A stretch of 64,000 bases of DNA, taken from the NCBI GenBank assembly GCA_902539295.1, contig CACBIM010000010.1, positions 1 through 64,000 on the forward strand. The letters are read 5' to 3'. Under the pieces are notes generated by a model, which saw nothing but the letters and a program-made list of their open reading frames with translations, was not told the DNA's origin and did no database searches. The translations under genes and the position numbers were made by a program. Positions 21,382 through 30,853 of this stretch are shown here, one piece after another. This DNA is from an uncultured SAR116 cluster alpha proteobacterium (lineage in GTDB: Bacteria > Pseudomonadota > Alphaproteobacteria > Puniceispirillales > GCA-002684695). Within the stretch, counting starts at the first letter, position 1; the number at the start of each line of letters is the position of its first letter.

Positions 21382-22306
21382 ATTTATCATTAAAATCAAA
21401 ATAAGCTGATTTTGCAAAGCATCCAAAAAGTTCAGCATCATTTTTAAGTTGAGCTTTTTTAAATTTAATGACTTGGCTTGAAATTAAACTTGTTTGCTTT
21501 TGAATTTCTTCAAAAAATCTGTTGTTTAGTCCTATACTACCCCCAATAATAAAGTCATTAATTCCAAGTAATAAATTAACGTTGACTATTCCTTCAACCA
21601 AGTATTTACATGATTTTTGAATTAATTCTGTTACCCAAGGATTATCTAATTTATTCATCAAAACATCTTTAACTGTCAGGCTCTCAAACTCAGAATTATT
21701 TATTATTTTTTTAAGAGCTGTACCTGATGAATAAGCTTCAATGCAACCTTTTCTGCCACAACCACATAAATTTCCATCACTGACTACTACCATATGTCCA
21801 AAAGCACCTGCTAGGTTAGGCGATTTACTATATAATTTTTTATCAAGAACCATACTACCACCAACACCTGTAGAAACAGTAATATAATAAAAATCTTTTA
21901 ATTCTTTTCCAGCTCCAAACTTAAATTCACCTAAGGCGGCAGCTTCTGTATCACTAAATGCAAATACAGGGACATCAAATACTTTATTAAAATATTTAGT
22001 TAGAGGAAATTCAGAAAACTCCCCTAAAATTTTCTTATTTAAAACTGACCAATAACCCTTATGAATGACTCCTGTTGTTGCAATCCCAATTTCAGTTATT
22101 TTTTCTTTATAATTTATCAAACTATTAATAATATTATCTGCTATTAAATGAGGTTTATCTTTAGTTGGTTGTTCTTTAGGGTTAGTTTCTAATCTTATTT
22201 TTTTGAATATTTTAGAATTTTTAAATAAAGCAATTGAAATCTTAGTGCCACCTATATCTACTGCAACAAAAATATTTTTATCCACTTCTTTGTACCCCTT
22301 TAACAA
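21374..22306 (-). CDS. ROK-family sugar kinase (ManNAc/GlcNAc kinase-like)
   Basis: VAVDIGGTKISIALF; zinc motif CGCGRKGCIEAYSSG. Confidence 0.88.
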   Translation of the reverse strand: MLKGYKEVDKNIFVAVDIGGTKISIALFKNSKIFKKIRLETNPKEQPTKDKPHLIADNIINSLINYKEKITEIGIATTGVIHKGYWSVLNKKILGEFSEFPLTKYFNKVFDVPVFAFSDTEAAALGEFKFGAGKELKDFYYITVSTGVGGSMVLDKKLYSKSPNLAGAFGHMVVVSDGNLCGCGRKGCIEAYSSGTALKKIINNSEFESLTVKDVLMNKLDNPWVTELIQKSCKYLVEGIVNVNLLLGINDFIIGGSIGLNNRFFEEIQKQTSLISSQVIKFKKAQLKNDAELFGCFAKSAYFDFNDKYE

Positions 22307-22952
22307 ACCAACTTGTAATAATCTCTATTCTATTAATTGCAGTGCCAACAACTACCGCGTGAGCGCCTTTATTAATTGCCTTTTTTGCCTGATCAGGAGT
22401 ATTTATACGTCCCTCTGCAATTATTGGCGTTTTGATTTTACTATTATAAAATTGAGAAATCATTCGATAATCTGGAAATTTTGGAACCTTTTTTGATACG
22501 TAACCTGATAGAGTAGACGCTACTATATCAGCGCCTAAAAAAGAGGCATTTACTGCTTCATCATAATTTGAACAATCTGCCATAGCTAAACAATTTTTTT
22601 TGTGTATAAGATCAATTAAAGTGGATATTTCAATTGGTCTGTTTCTATTGGTCGCGTCGAAGGCAATGATATCTGAACCACTTTCTGCAAGACCTATTAC
22701 ATCTTCTTCTAGCGGGGTTATTATTATGTTACTGCCTTTTAATTCTCTCTTTTTAATACCTATAATAGGCACTTTTAATCTTTTTTTTATATTGTATACA
22801 TTTTTTTTATCATTAATCCTTAGACCTGCAGCACCACCATCTACAGCAGCTTCAGCAATATTTAATATTGAATTTTCATTATCTAGAGCACCACCAACAA
22901 CAGGCTGGCAGGATACAATAAGCTTTGATTTTAAATCTTTAATAATACCCAT
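22278..22952 (-). CDS. nanE: N-acetylmannosamine-6-phosphate 2-epimerase
   Basis: VSCQPVVGGALDNENSILNIAEAAVDGGAAGLRI...MADCSNYDEA...IIAEGRINTPDQAKKAINKGAHAVVVGTAI. Confidence 0.92.
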   Translation of the reverse strand: MGIIKDLKSKLIVSCQPVVGGALDNENSILNIAEAAVDGGAAGLRINDKKNVYNIKKRLKVPIIGIKKRELKGSNIIITPLEEDVIGLAESGSDIIAFDATNRNRPIEISTLIDLIHKKNCLAMADCSNYDEAVNASFLGADIVASTLSGYVSKKVPKFPDYRMISQFYNSKIKTPIIAEGRINTPDQAKKAINKGAHAVVVGTAINRIEIITSWFVKGVQRSG

Positions 22953-22974
22953 AAGAAAATAGTATTCTTAATAA

Positions 22975-23811
22975 TTATTTGACAGCACCTGAGGTAATAC
23001 TTCTAATTAATTGACGAGAAAAAATCATATAAAAAATAAGTATTGGTATTAATGCTGTTGATAAAGACGCAAAGACTGCATTCCAATTTGTTACATATTG
23101 ACCAATATATTGTTGCATCCCTAAAATTACAGTCTGTTTACCACCAGAAGGAGCTAAAACTAAAGGCCACCATAAGTCATTCCAAACAGGAACCATAGTA
23201 AATACTGCTACAGTTGCCAACGGCGGTCTCATTAATGGAAGGATTATATAAAAAAACAACTGATACTCATTCACTCCATCGCATCGCGCTGCTTCTTTTA
23301 ACTCTTGGTTAACTTGTTTCATAAATTCAGTTAATATCCATATTGCTAATGGCAAACTTTGAGCTGTATAAACAATTACTAGACCCGTGAGAGTATTAAC
23401 AAGGTTCATTGAATTCAATAGTTGGAGAATACTAACTGTTCCTAATTTAATAGGAAGCATTATACCAAATGCCAAATACAGTCCGAGCATGGTATTTCCC
23501 TTGAATTTATATTCTGATAAAGCCCATGCAGCCATGGCGCCAAATAACAACACAAGAAATAATGTTGTTAATGTAACAAAAGTAGAATTGTAAAAATATA
23601 TTGAAAAATCTACTCTTGAAAACATTTTTGTAAATCCAACAAGACTAAAAGTTTCTTCCGTTGGCAAAGAAAGAGGCTCCTTAAAGATAGCTCTCCTTTT
23701 CTTAAATGAATTATTAACCAAAAGATAAACAGGAAAAATACAAATAAGAGTATAAGATAATAATACAACATGCATTATCAGATGATTGTATTTATCTTTG
23801 ACGTTATTCAT
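22975..23811 (-). CDS. Sugar ABC transporter permease (MalG type)
   Basis: EAA loop EAARCDGVNEYQLFFYIILPLMRPPLA; 6 TM. Confidence 0.92.
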   Translation of the reverse strand: MNNVKDKYNHLIMHVVLLSYTLICIFPVYLLVNNSFKKRRAIFKEPLSLPTEETFSLVGFTKMFSRVDFSIYFYNSTFVTLTTLFLVLLFGAMAAWALSEYKFKGNTMLGLYLAFGIMLPIKLGTVSILQLLNSMNLVNTLTGLVIVYTAQSLPLAIWILTEFMKQVNQELKEAARCDGVNEYQLFFYIILPLMRPPLATVAVFTMVPVWNDLWWPLVLAPSGGKQTVILGMQQYIGQYVTNWNAVFASLSTALIPILIFYMIFSRQLIRSITSGAVK

Positions 23812-24749
23812 TAGTATTGATACCTGGTTACGCGTTGTTGAAAGGCAAATAAATATATTAAAACGCCTAAAAGTATTATTCCAAAAGTAGTTGATGCGAC
23901 AGTTGCTCCCATAGTAGGATTGCCTAATTGCATTTGAAAACCAAAAAATGTTCTATAGAAAAAGGTGCCCATTAAATCTGTTGAGTACTCTGGACCTGCA
24001 TACAAGCTTTTCATAGCAAAAATTAAATCAAAAGCATTGTAGTTTCCAACGTAAGTTAAAATAACCATTAAGCCAACAGTCGGAAGTATCAAAGGAAATT
24101 TTACAAACCAGAAAGTAGTCATTGGCCCAGAACCATCTATTTTAGCAGCGTCAAGTATCTCGTCAGGTATATTTAACAGCGCCGCATAAAAAAGCATCAT
24201 TGGTATTCCTACAAATTGCCAAATAGATATTAAAGAAATTGTAATTAAAGCCGGACCTTTTAAACCAAGCCAAGGTTGATATAAATGCTCAAGACCAACA
24301 ACTCCTAAAATAGTCTGTGGAATACCCCAAAGATTAGAAAGAATTAAATTAAACAAGTACCCAACAATCACAATAGACATCATCGCGGGTAAAAATATTA
24401 ATGTCCTGTAAGTGTGTTTAAACCTTAAATCTTTTGATGATAAAAAGGCAGCTATAAGAAGTCCTATTGGTGTTTGAATTGAAACATGTAATAGAAAAAA
24501 GTAGGTATTATTTTTTAATGCATTCCAAAAATGCCAGGACCAATTCTCATTTGTGAATAAATCATAATAATTTCTAAAGCCTATAAAAGCTCTTATATTC
24601 GATGAGTTATCCATATTTTCACCCATTAAATTTTGAGTAAAAAGACTTATTCTAATTGTATCAAAAAGGGGGAAAATCATAAAGAGCGTGTAAATAAAAC
24701 ACGCAGGAAATAAGAACACTAAAATATGTAATGGAAAACGTTTCTTCAT
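23811..24749 (-). CDS. Sugar ABC transporter permease (MalF type)
   Basis: DAAKIDGSGPMTTFWFVKFPLILPTVGLM EAA loop. Confidence 0.92.
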   Translation of the reverse strand: MKKRFPLHILVFLFPACFIYTLFMIFPLFDTIRISLFTQNLMGENMDNSSNIRAFIGFRNYYDLFTNENWSWHFWNALKNNTYFFLLHVSIQTPIGLLIAAFLSSKDLRFKHTYRTLIFLPAMMSIVIVGYLFNLILSNLWGIPQTILGVVGLEHLYQPWLGLKGPALITISLISIWQFVGIPMMLFYAALLNIPDEILDAAKIDGSGPMTTFWFVKFPLILPTVGLMVILTYVGNYNAFDLIFAMKSLYAGPEYSTDLMGTFFYRTFFGFQMQLGNPTMGATVASTTFGIILLGVLIYLFAFQQRVTRYQY

Positions 24750-24762
24750 TTTATCAAAATAA

Positions 24763-24792
24763 GTAATGCGGCAAAATATTTTACCGCATTAC
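24763..24792 (-). promoter_or_regulatory. Intercistronic hairpin between solute-binding-protein and permease genes (partial terminator / mRNA stabiliser)
   Basis: 9-bp perfect arms gtaatgcgg / ccgcattac; on the minus strand followed by TTATTTTG. Confidence 0.55.
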
Positions 24793-24801
24793 ATTTAAAT
24801 T

Positions 24802-26049
24802 TTATTGATGTGGAGCATACCAGTTAGCAAGACTTGCTTCTGCTTTTGCACCTGCATCTTCAGGTGACATTGTTCCGTTTACAACACCTGAAACAACTTC
24901 CCATAGAACTGATTCCAAGTTTGGCTCACCACGACCCACAATATGAACACTGTTTCTAATTGTTGTATCGCAGTCATCTTTCCAGCTAATAAACTCTTTT
25001 GCAACTGGGTCATTCACATTAATTGAATGTGTGTGCAAAGGAAAAAAGCCTGGCACTTCATTTGCAAAAATTTCAGCAAATTCAGCAGATGTAAGCCACT
25101 CTAGAAAAATTTTGGATTCCTCAGGATTTTTTGAGGCCGCATTCATACCAATTCCAATATCAGTATGATCATCTACAAAGCATTTTGCCTGACCATCTGG
25201 CTTGTATGGAGGAAATGCGCTAAACTCAAAGTCTGCATTTTGAGAAAAAGTAAAAATCTCCCATGAACCTGTTGGATAAATAGCCGCATCACCTAATGTA
25301 AATAAATTTTGACTATCAGGATAAGTTTGCGCTTGATAACCAGGAGCCATGTAGTCTCCCCATTTGGCAAGTGATTTTAAAAGCTCAATGTAATGAGAGT
25401 CAGTGAACTTTTCATCACCAGAAATAATTCCCTTACGCCCCTTCTCACCTTGCCAAAAGTTTGGTCCAACATTTTGAAAACCCATAGTAGCAATGGCCCA
25501 TGTATCTGCAGTACCAATAGCAAGTGGCGTGTAATTACCGTCAGCTTTAATTTTGTCTAAAACTCCAAAGAACTCACTTTCTGTTTTTGGAATCGAAAGT
25601 CCCAACTCTTTAAAAATTTCTTTATTATACATAAATCCATGCGAAACTGATGCCATTGGCACACAGAAAATATCACTTTGGTCATCAGTACTCCATGCAT
25701 CTTTAGCAACCTGCGGGTAATTATCTAATCCATTAAGACCATTTAATGAGGCTAACCATCCTCTGTTGAACAATTTCAATGACTGATCAAAAGGAATACA
25801 AGTAATTAGATCACCAGCATTCCCTCCTTCAAGTTTTGCACTTACGCTAGCTGCATACTGGTTAGGTATAGTTGTTTGAAAAACTACTTCTATATTTGGA
25901 TACTTAGCATTAAATGCTGGAATAATTTTTTCATTCCATGCGTCTGCATCATCATTCCTCCATGATTCAATTATCACAGTTCCTGCAAAAGCAGAACTCA
26001 ATGACAATAAAAATGAGAAAAAAATTGTAATAGATAAAAGTTTTTTCAT
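24802..26049 (-). CDS. Sugar ABC transporter substrate-binding protein
   Basis: Signal peptide MKKLLSITIFFSFLLSLSSAFA; extracellular solute-binding protein family 1 pattern. Confidence 0.92.
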   Translation of the reverse strand: MKKLLSITIFFSFLLSLSSAFAGTVIIESWRNDDADAWNEKIIPAFNAKYPNIEVVFQTTIPNQYAASVSAKLEGGNAGDLITCIPFDQSLKLFNRGWLASLNGLNGLDNYPQVAKDAWSTDDQSDIFCVPMASVSHGFMYNKEIFKELGLSIPKTESEFFGVLDKIKADGNYTPLAIGTADTWAIATMGFQNVGPNFWQGEKGRKGIISGDEKFTDSHYIELLKSLAKWGDYMAPGYQAQTYPDSQNLFTLGDAAIYPTGSWEIFTFSQNADFEFSAFPPYKPDGQAKCFVDDHTDIGIGMNAASKNPEESKIFLEWLTSAEFAEIFANEVPGFFPLHTHSINVNDPVAKEFISWKDDCDTTIRNSVHIVGRGEPNLESVLWEVVSGVVNGTMSPEDAGAKAEASLANWYAPHQ

Positions 26050-26155
26050 AAATTCTCCCAATTTATTTATATTAATTATATTTATAGTAGATTAAACTAA
26101 TGCACAAATTTAACGCGTTTACAAATAGTAAATTTATTTTTAATTCAAATCGATT

Positions 26156-26884
26156 ATGAAAAATATTCAACAATTTCAAAAAGAAGTTACAAAAAGAATA
26201 AATCAAATATCCCAAAATGAGAACACTTCTATCTTAGAAGCTGCCTATCAATTTTACAAAACATATAAAAATGATGGAATGATATATATTTTTGGAACTG
26301 GTCACTCTCACATGCTTGCAGAGGAAGGACACTTTCGAGCTGGAGGTTTTGCTCCTATTTGTCCAATTCTTTTTTCAGGATTAATGCTTCACGAGGGTTC
26401 GCTTTTAAGTGGCGAAATTGAGAGAACGGAGGGTATTGCAACAAGAGTATTACAAAATTATAAATTAAAAGAAAAAGATACTTTAATGATATTTACCAAC
26501 AGTGGAGTAAATCAAGCTCCTCTAGAAGCTGCTCTATACGCAAAAGAAGTTAAGTGTAAAACTATTGGAGTTTCATCTTTAGATTATGCTAAGCTCGCAC
26601 CAAAATCTAAATTCAACAAAAGGCTCGATGAAGTTGTAAATATATATATTAACAATCACGGCCCGCCAGGAGATACTTTGTTGAGTATATCAGATACCCA
26701 AAAGGTTTCTCCATTTTCAACCATAAGCGGAGCTTTTATATTAAACTCAATAATTGCTCATGTGGCTGAATTATGTAAAGAAGAAGAGTTTTTCCCTTTT
26801 TTTATAAGTGCAAACATGCCAAACGCAAGTCACCATAATGAAAAATTACTGGAAAAATATAAAGCAAGAAACCCTCATATCTAA
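26156..26884 (+). CDS. SIS-domain sugar isomerase-like protein (UPF0309 type)
   Basis: IYIFGTGHSHMLAEEGHFRAGGFAPICPIL, FTNSGVNQAPLEAALYAKEVKCKTIGVSS. Confidence 0.82.
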   Translation: MKNIQQFQKEVTKRINQISQNENTSILEAAYQFYKTYKNDGMIYIFGTGHSHMLAEEGHFRAGGFAPICPILFSGLMLHEGSLLSGEIERTEGIATRVLQNYKLKEKDTLMIFTNSGVNQAPLEAALYAKEVKCKTIGVSSLDYAKLAPKSKFNKRLDEVVNIYINNHGPPGDTLLSISDTQKVSPFSTISGAFILNSIIAHVAELCKEEEFFPFFISANMPNASHHNEKLLEKYKARNPHI

Positions 26885-26931
26885 ATAAATTTTTATTGAC
26901 TTAAAATTTCTGTTTAGCATTACTTATACAT

Positions 26932-27606
26932 ATGTTTGATCCAGGAAAGCCTGATGGCACAAATGATACTCTAAAAATAGGTATTTCAAATGATGGAAAA
27001 CCAAGTTTAGATCATTTTTATAAAGTTCCAGCTAGGTGCGGGATCGCAGTAAAATTAGAAAAAAATCAAACAATCCAAATTGAAAATAGATTTGGTACTC
27101 AAGTTTGTGATTTTTGGGCATTTAACTCACATAATTTACACGAGCATCTTTCTATGGAGCATGTACATACGTCTCTTGGATCCGTTTTGCCGAAAATAGG
27201 TGATAGCCTGGTATCAAATACTAGAAAGAAAATGTTTACAATAATTGAAGATACGTCTGAAGGATTTCATGATACAATAATTGCGTCTTGCGACCACCAC
27301 CGCTACCAAGAATTAGGCTGCAAAGATTACCATGATAACTGTGTTGACAATCTTAGAATGGCACTTATAGCCATTGGAAAAAAAGCACCAGCTATTCCGT
27401 CTCCTTTTAATATATGGATGAATATTCCTATTGACCAAAATGGAAGAATTGAATGGTTGCCACCAAGAGCTAAACCTAAAGATATAATAAAATTAAAATC
27501 TCACATGGAAAGCATTGCTGTTATGTCTTCATGTCCTCAAGATTTAACTCCTATCAATGGAGAAAATTGCAAGATACAGGATGTTTATTTTAAAGTTTTC
27601 AATTAA
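26932..27606 (+). CDS. DUF1989 / urea carboxylase-associated family protein
   Basis: KVPARCGIAVKLEKNQTIQIENRFGTQVCDFWAFN...DHHRYQELGCKDYHDNCVDNLRMAL. Confidence 0.82.
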   Translation: MFDPGKPDGTNDTLKIGISNDGKPSLDHFYKVPARCGIAVKLEKNQTIQIENRFGTQVCDFWAFNSHNLHEHLSMEHVHTSLGSVLPKIGDSLVSNTRKKMFTIIEDTSEGFHDTIIASCDHHRYQELGCKDYHDNCVDNLRMALIAIGKKAPAIPSPFNIWMNIPIDQNGRIEWLPPRAKPKDIIKLKSHMESIAVMSSCPQDLTPINGENCKIQDVYFKVFN

Positions 27607-27676
27607 TTATATTAATTTATCATTTAAAATATTTTATTATTTACTTTAAATATATTGTATAAATAATTGTTTTAAT

Positions 27677-28606
27677 TTATTTTATTAACTTTTTTAATTC
27701 TTTAATATGATCAACATTTATACCGCAGCAACCGCCAATAAAATCTACACCAAAGTCAGTCCAGGTTTTAGCATAATCTATGAATTTTTCTTTTTGCATG
27801 ACTTGTTTAAAAGCCCATTCAGTAGACTCAAGATTTTTCGAGTTATTATAAGAGCTAGAATTTGGGTACACTCCAATAAGCCCGTCCCATACTTTTTTTA
27901 ACTCTTTGAGACAATTTAATGTATCTTTAATTCTAGTATGCATAATACATATTGCATCAACATTTATTTCATTTAAATACATTACTGCTTTCTCTAGACT
28001 TTCACCATTCTCAATAGCTGCTTCTACACTTTCACCTAAATAAATACCTCCCTTGTAATCTATAGAACATGTTAATCCTACCCAAATAGGCAATTTAGTC
28101 TTTTTTACTGCATCCAAAGTTGTAATCATTTGTTCCATATCAACCATCATTTCTAGAACAAGAAAATCAACGCCCATATTTTTCATAATATTTGCCTGAG
28201 TTTCAATTGAAGAACTTAATTCTTTGGAAGATGGTTTACGGCCTGTCCAAGTCCAATAAGACACGCCACCTGCAACTAAAACATTTTTGGAAAGTTGTTT
28301 TCTTGCCTCAATTGCAAGCCTTACACCCTCAATATTATACTTCTCAAAGTTTTCTAATTGACCTGCATCCTCTAATGCATGCTTCGCATTTGCAAAAGTA
28401 TTAGTAATAATAATTTCTGAACCTGAGCGAATATAGTCTTTGTGGACATCTAAAAGAATTTCAGGATGAGACAAGGCCGCACCGCCATTCCAAGCGTGCT
28501 TAAGTTGGGGAACTCCCCTTCTTTCACACTCTGTTCCTGTAGCTCCATCCAAAAGAATAGTTTCGCCATTTCTAGCTCTAAAAATTAAATCTTGATATCT
28601 GCTCAT
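27677..28606 (-). CDS. Homocysteine S-methyltransferase family protein
   Basis: ILLDGATGTECERRG, IIITNTFAN, C-terminal zinc ligands GGCCGI. Confidence 0.88.
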   Translation of the reverse strand: MSRYQDLIFRARNGETILLDGATGTECERRGVPQLKHAWNGGAALSHPEILLDVHKDYIRSGSEIIITNTFANAKHALEDAGQLENFEKYNIEGVRLAIEARKQLSKNVLVAGGVSYWTWTGRKPSSKELSSSIETQANIMKNMGVDFLVLEMMVDMEQMITTLDAVKKTKLPIWVGLTCSIDYKGGIYLGESVEAAIENGESLEKAVMYLNEINVDAICIMHTRIKDTLNCLKELKKVWDGLIGVYPNSSSYNNSKNLESTEWAFKQVMQKEKFIDYAKTWTDFGVDFIGGCCGINVDHIKELKKLIK

Positions 28607-28662
28607 GTTAAATTTTATTATATAAAAATATTTAATTATTCAAAATAAAGTTATTTATATCA

Positions 28663-29436
28663 ATGAAGTTTGAAAACGATAATAGTATTCTTCAAAGAAA
28701 GATGTCTTCAAGTTATGTGGGTGTTTCCAGACGACAAGCTATGATAAAGGCACTTAATATTAACATTGGTGATATCGTCTTGGATGTAGGTTGTGGAGGT
28801 GGACAACTTATTGAAGATATTGCAAAAAGCGTCGGAAGAAAGGGTAAAGCAATTGGAGTTGATCCAAGTAGTTCCCAGATTTCTTCTGCTAAAGAACTTT
28901 GTTCGGGTCTTGAAAATACTTTATTTATTTGCTGTTTAGCAGATAATATTGATTTAGAGAGCGACAGTATTAACGCTGCAGCTTCTATCCAAACTTTTGA
29001 ATACATTAATGATATTGATAAGGCTTTAATAGAAATCAAAAGACTCTTGAAACCAAGATCAAAGTTTTTAAATATATCTACTCTTTGGGATTACTATCGA
29101 TTTCACGGTCCTGAAAAAAAACTTAATGATTTGATGCATGATGTTTTCAAAGAACACTGCTCACATCAAATGGTGCCAACCTTTCTAAATGGCAGGTTAA
29201 AAAATTTAGGTTTCAAAGATATCAAGACAACTGAATTAGCCTATGTTTTTACAAAACGAGATGAAAACTCTTTTGCAAAATATGCTGAAACACTTATAGC
29301 AAATTTTGCTCTGGGAAAAGGGGTCGATCAAGAAAAAGTTTCAGAATGGCAAAGGCAAATTAAAAAAGCAGAGGAAAATGGAAGGTTTTGTTTTACATCA
29401 ATTCCTGTTTTAACTGAAGCCATACTTGAAAAATAG
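28663..29436 (+). CDS. Class I SAM-dependent methyltransferase
   Basis: VLDVGCGGGQLIEDIAKSVG...AIGVDPSSSQISSA. Confidence 0.85.
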   Translation: MKFENDNSILQRKMSSSYVGVSRRQAMIKALNINIGDIVLDVGCGGGQLIEDIAKSVGRKGKAIGVDPSSSQISSAKELCSGLENTLFICCLADNIDLESDSINAAASIQTFEYINDIDKALIEIKRLLKPRSKFLNISTLWDYYRFHGPEKKLNDLMHDVFKEHCSHQMVPTFLNGRLKNLGFKDIKTTELAYVFTKRDENSFAKYAETLIANFALGKGVDQEKVSEWQRQIKKAEENGRFCFTSIPVLTEAILEK

Positions 29437-29438
29437 TT

Positions 29439-30416
29439 TCACTTACTCCAACCTCTAAAGTAATTTTCATTGGCAAATTCTGAAAGTTTATAGGTACACC
29501 AATAAGAACCTTTATCAATGTTTTCAAATTTCTTGTGATTATATTTCGATGGCCATAATTTCCCAAATCCATAAGATCCACCATGAGCTCGACCAGATCT
29601 TTCAGCTAAATGGCATACCATCGGCAAAGGGTCATAAGGCTCATCTGATGTAGGTGTTAAATAGACCGAATCTTTAAGATCAGGGCATCCTGTATTGTTA
29701 TGATTATAAATCATATTCCCTAAAAGATTAGCATTATTTTGTATACTTAATATACTCGGCCCAAAAACATGACCATTTTGATTTCCATCTGTGCATTTCC
29801 AGGCAAACCCTTGACCGTGAAGTAGTTCATGCATAGTAATTTGGATACGCCGTTTTTTTCCATCATTATGACGACTTTTTAAGAATGTGTATCCTGAATG
29901 GACTCCCATTTGACCACCATTTGAGTGAACCACATCAGCCCAAACATAATATAATTTTTTTGGGTTATTAAATCCTAGTTTCTGGATAAAGTAATCCGCG
30001 TAACTATTATTCCAACCCTGTGAAGAGCCTTTTCTATCTAATCTAATAAATGTAATGTCTAACTTGCCATCTGTTCTGTAATCAAACTTATACTTTTGTT
30101 TATTTCCTGTAAGACGAAACATTTCTTCATTAAGTTCCTCAAGCTCTTTTTGCATTTTCTCGTTAATATCCCATTCATTATCTTTTCCATCTTTATCAAG
30201 CATATAAATAAAATGAATTTGATAATCATCATTTAAATCAGGCTGATCTTCAAAGTATCTTTTCCCTTTTTCATTAGATGAAAATTCAGATGAACTTTCA
30301 TCATCTTTAGAACAGTTAAAAACACAACTTGCTTTTGATGAAGTTGAGCAAATTAAAAATAGGATAAAAATTAGAGTAAATGAAAAAAATAGTGAATTAT
30401 TTAGTTTTTTAAACAT
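29439..30416 (-). CDS. Secreted zinc-metallopeptidase-like protein of unknown family
   Basis: N-terminal signal peptide ending near STSSKA; HELLHGQGF (HExxH) motif; several Cys. Confidence 0.65.
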   Translation of the reverse strand: MFKKLNNSLFFSFTLIFILFLICSTSSKASCVFNCSKDDESSSEFSSNEKGKRYFEDQPDLNDDYQIHFIYMLDKDGKDNEWDINEKMQKELEELNEEMFRLTGNKQKYKFDYRTDGKLDITFIRLDRKGSSQGWNNSYADYFIQKLGFNNPKKLYYVWADVVHSNGGQMGVHSGYTFLKSRHNDGKKRRIQITMHELLHGQGFAWKCTDGNQNGHVFGPSILSIQNNANLLGNMIYNHNNTGCPDLKDSVYLTPTSDEPYDPLPMVCHLAERSGRAHGGSYGFGKLWPSKYNHKKFENIDKGSYWCTYKLSEFANENYFRGWSK

Positions 30417-30422
30417 TAAATT

Positions 30423-30707
30423 TTAAGAAGGCATATAATCTTTACCAATAGGTGAAATTATCTTTGTACTGGCAACATCAGCACCAGCCTCCTCTCTGGC
30501 CTTTGCAATATCCTCTCTCTCACCAAATGTTTTCATTTGGATTGGATCTTGAACCTCAATTACAGTATAAACCTGTGTTTCATCCGGGTTAGTTCCAGCC
30601 CATATCATTTTCATTCCATTTTTCTCAGCTTCAGGAGCAAGAGTTTTACTCATTTTGGTCCAAGTTTCAAATCCTTTAGATATATTAACTGTTACTAGTA
30701 ATTTCAT
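30423..30707 (-). CDS. Small DUF3764-like dimeric alpha/beta-barrel protein
   Basis: 94 aa; MKLLVTVNISKGFETWTKMSKTLAPEAEKNGMKMIWAGTNPDETQVYTVIEVQD. Confidence 0.6.
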   Translation of the reverse strand: MKLLVTVNISKGFETWTKMSKTLAPEAEKNGMKMIWAGTNPDETQVYTVIEVQDPIQMKTFGEREDIAKAREEAGADVASTKIISPIGKDYMPS

Positions 30708-30853
30708 TTTTGTTTCCTTAATTTTTTCGAAATCTCTTGAAGTTTATATAAATGATATATTTATTTATAACTAACTATTGCAAAATTTTAATCATTAGTG
30801 AAATGTTATTATAGTCTTATTAATATCAAAACATATCAATGGAGGATGTTCAT

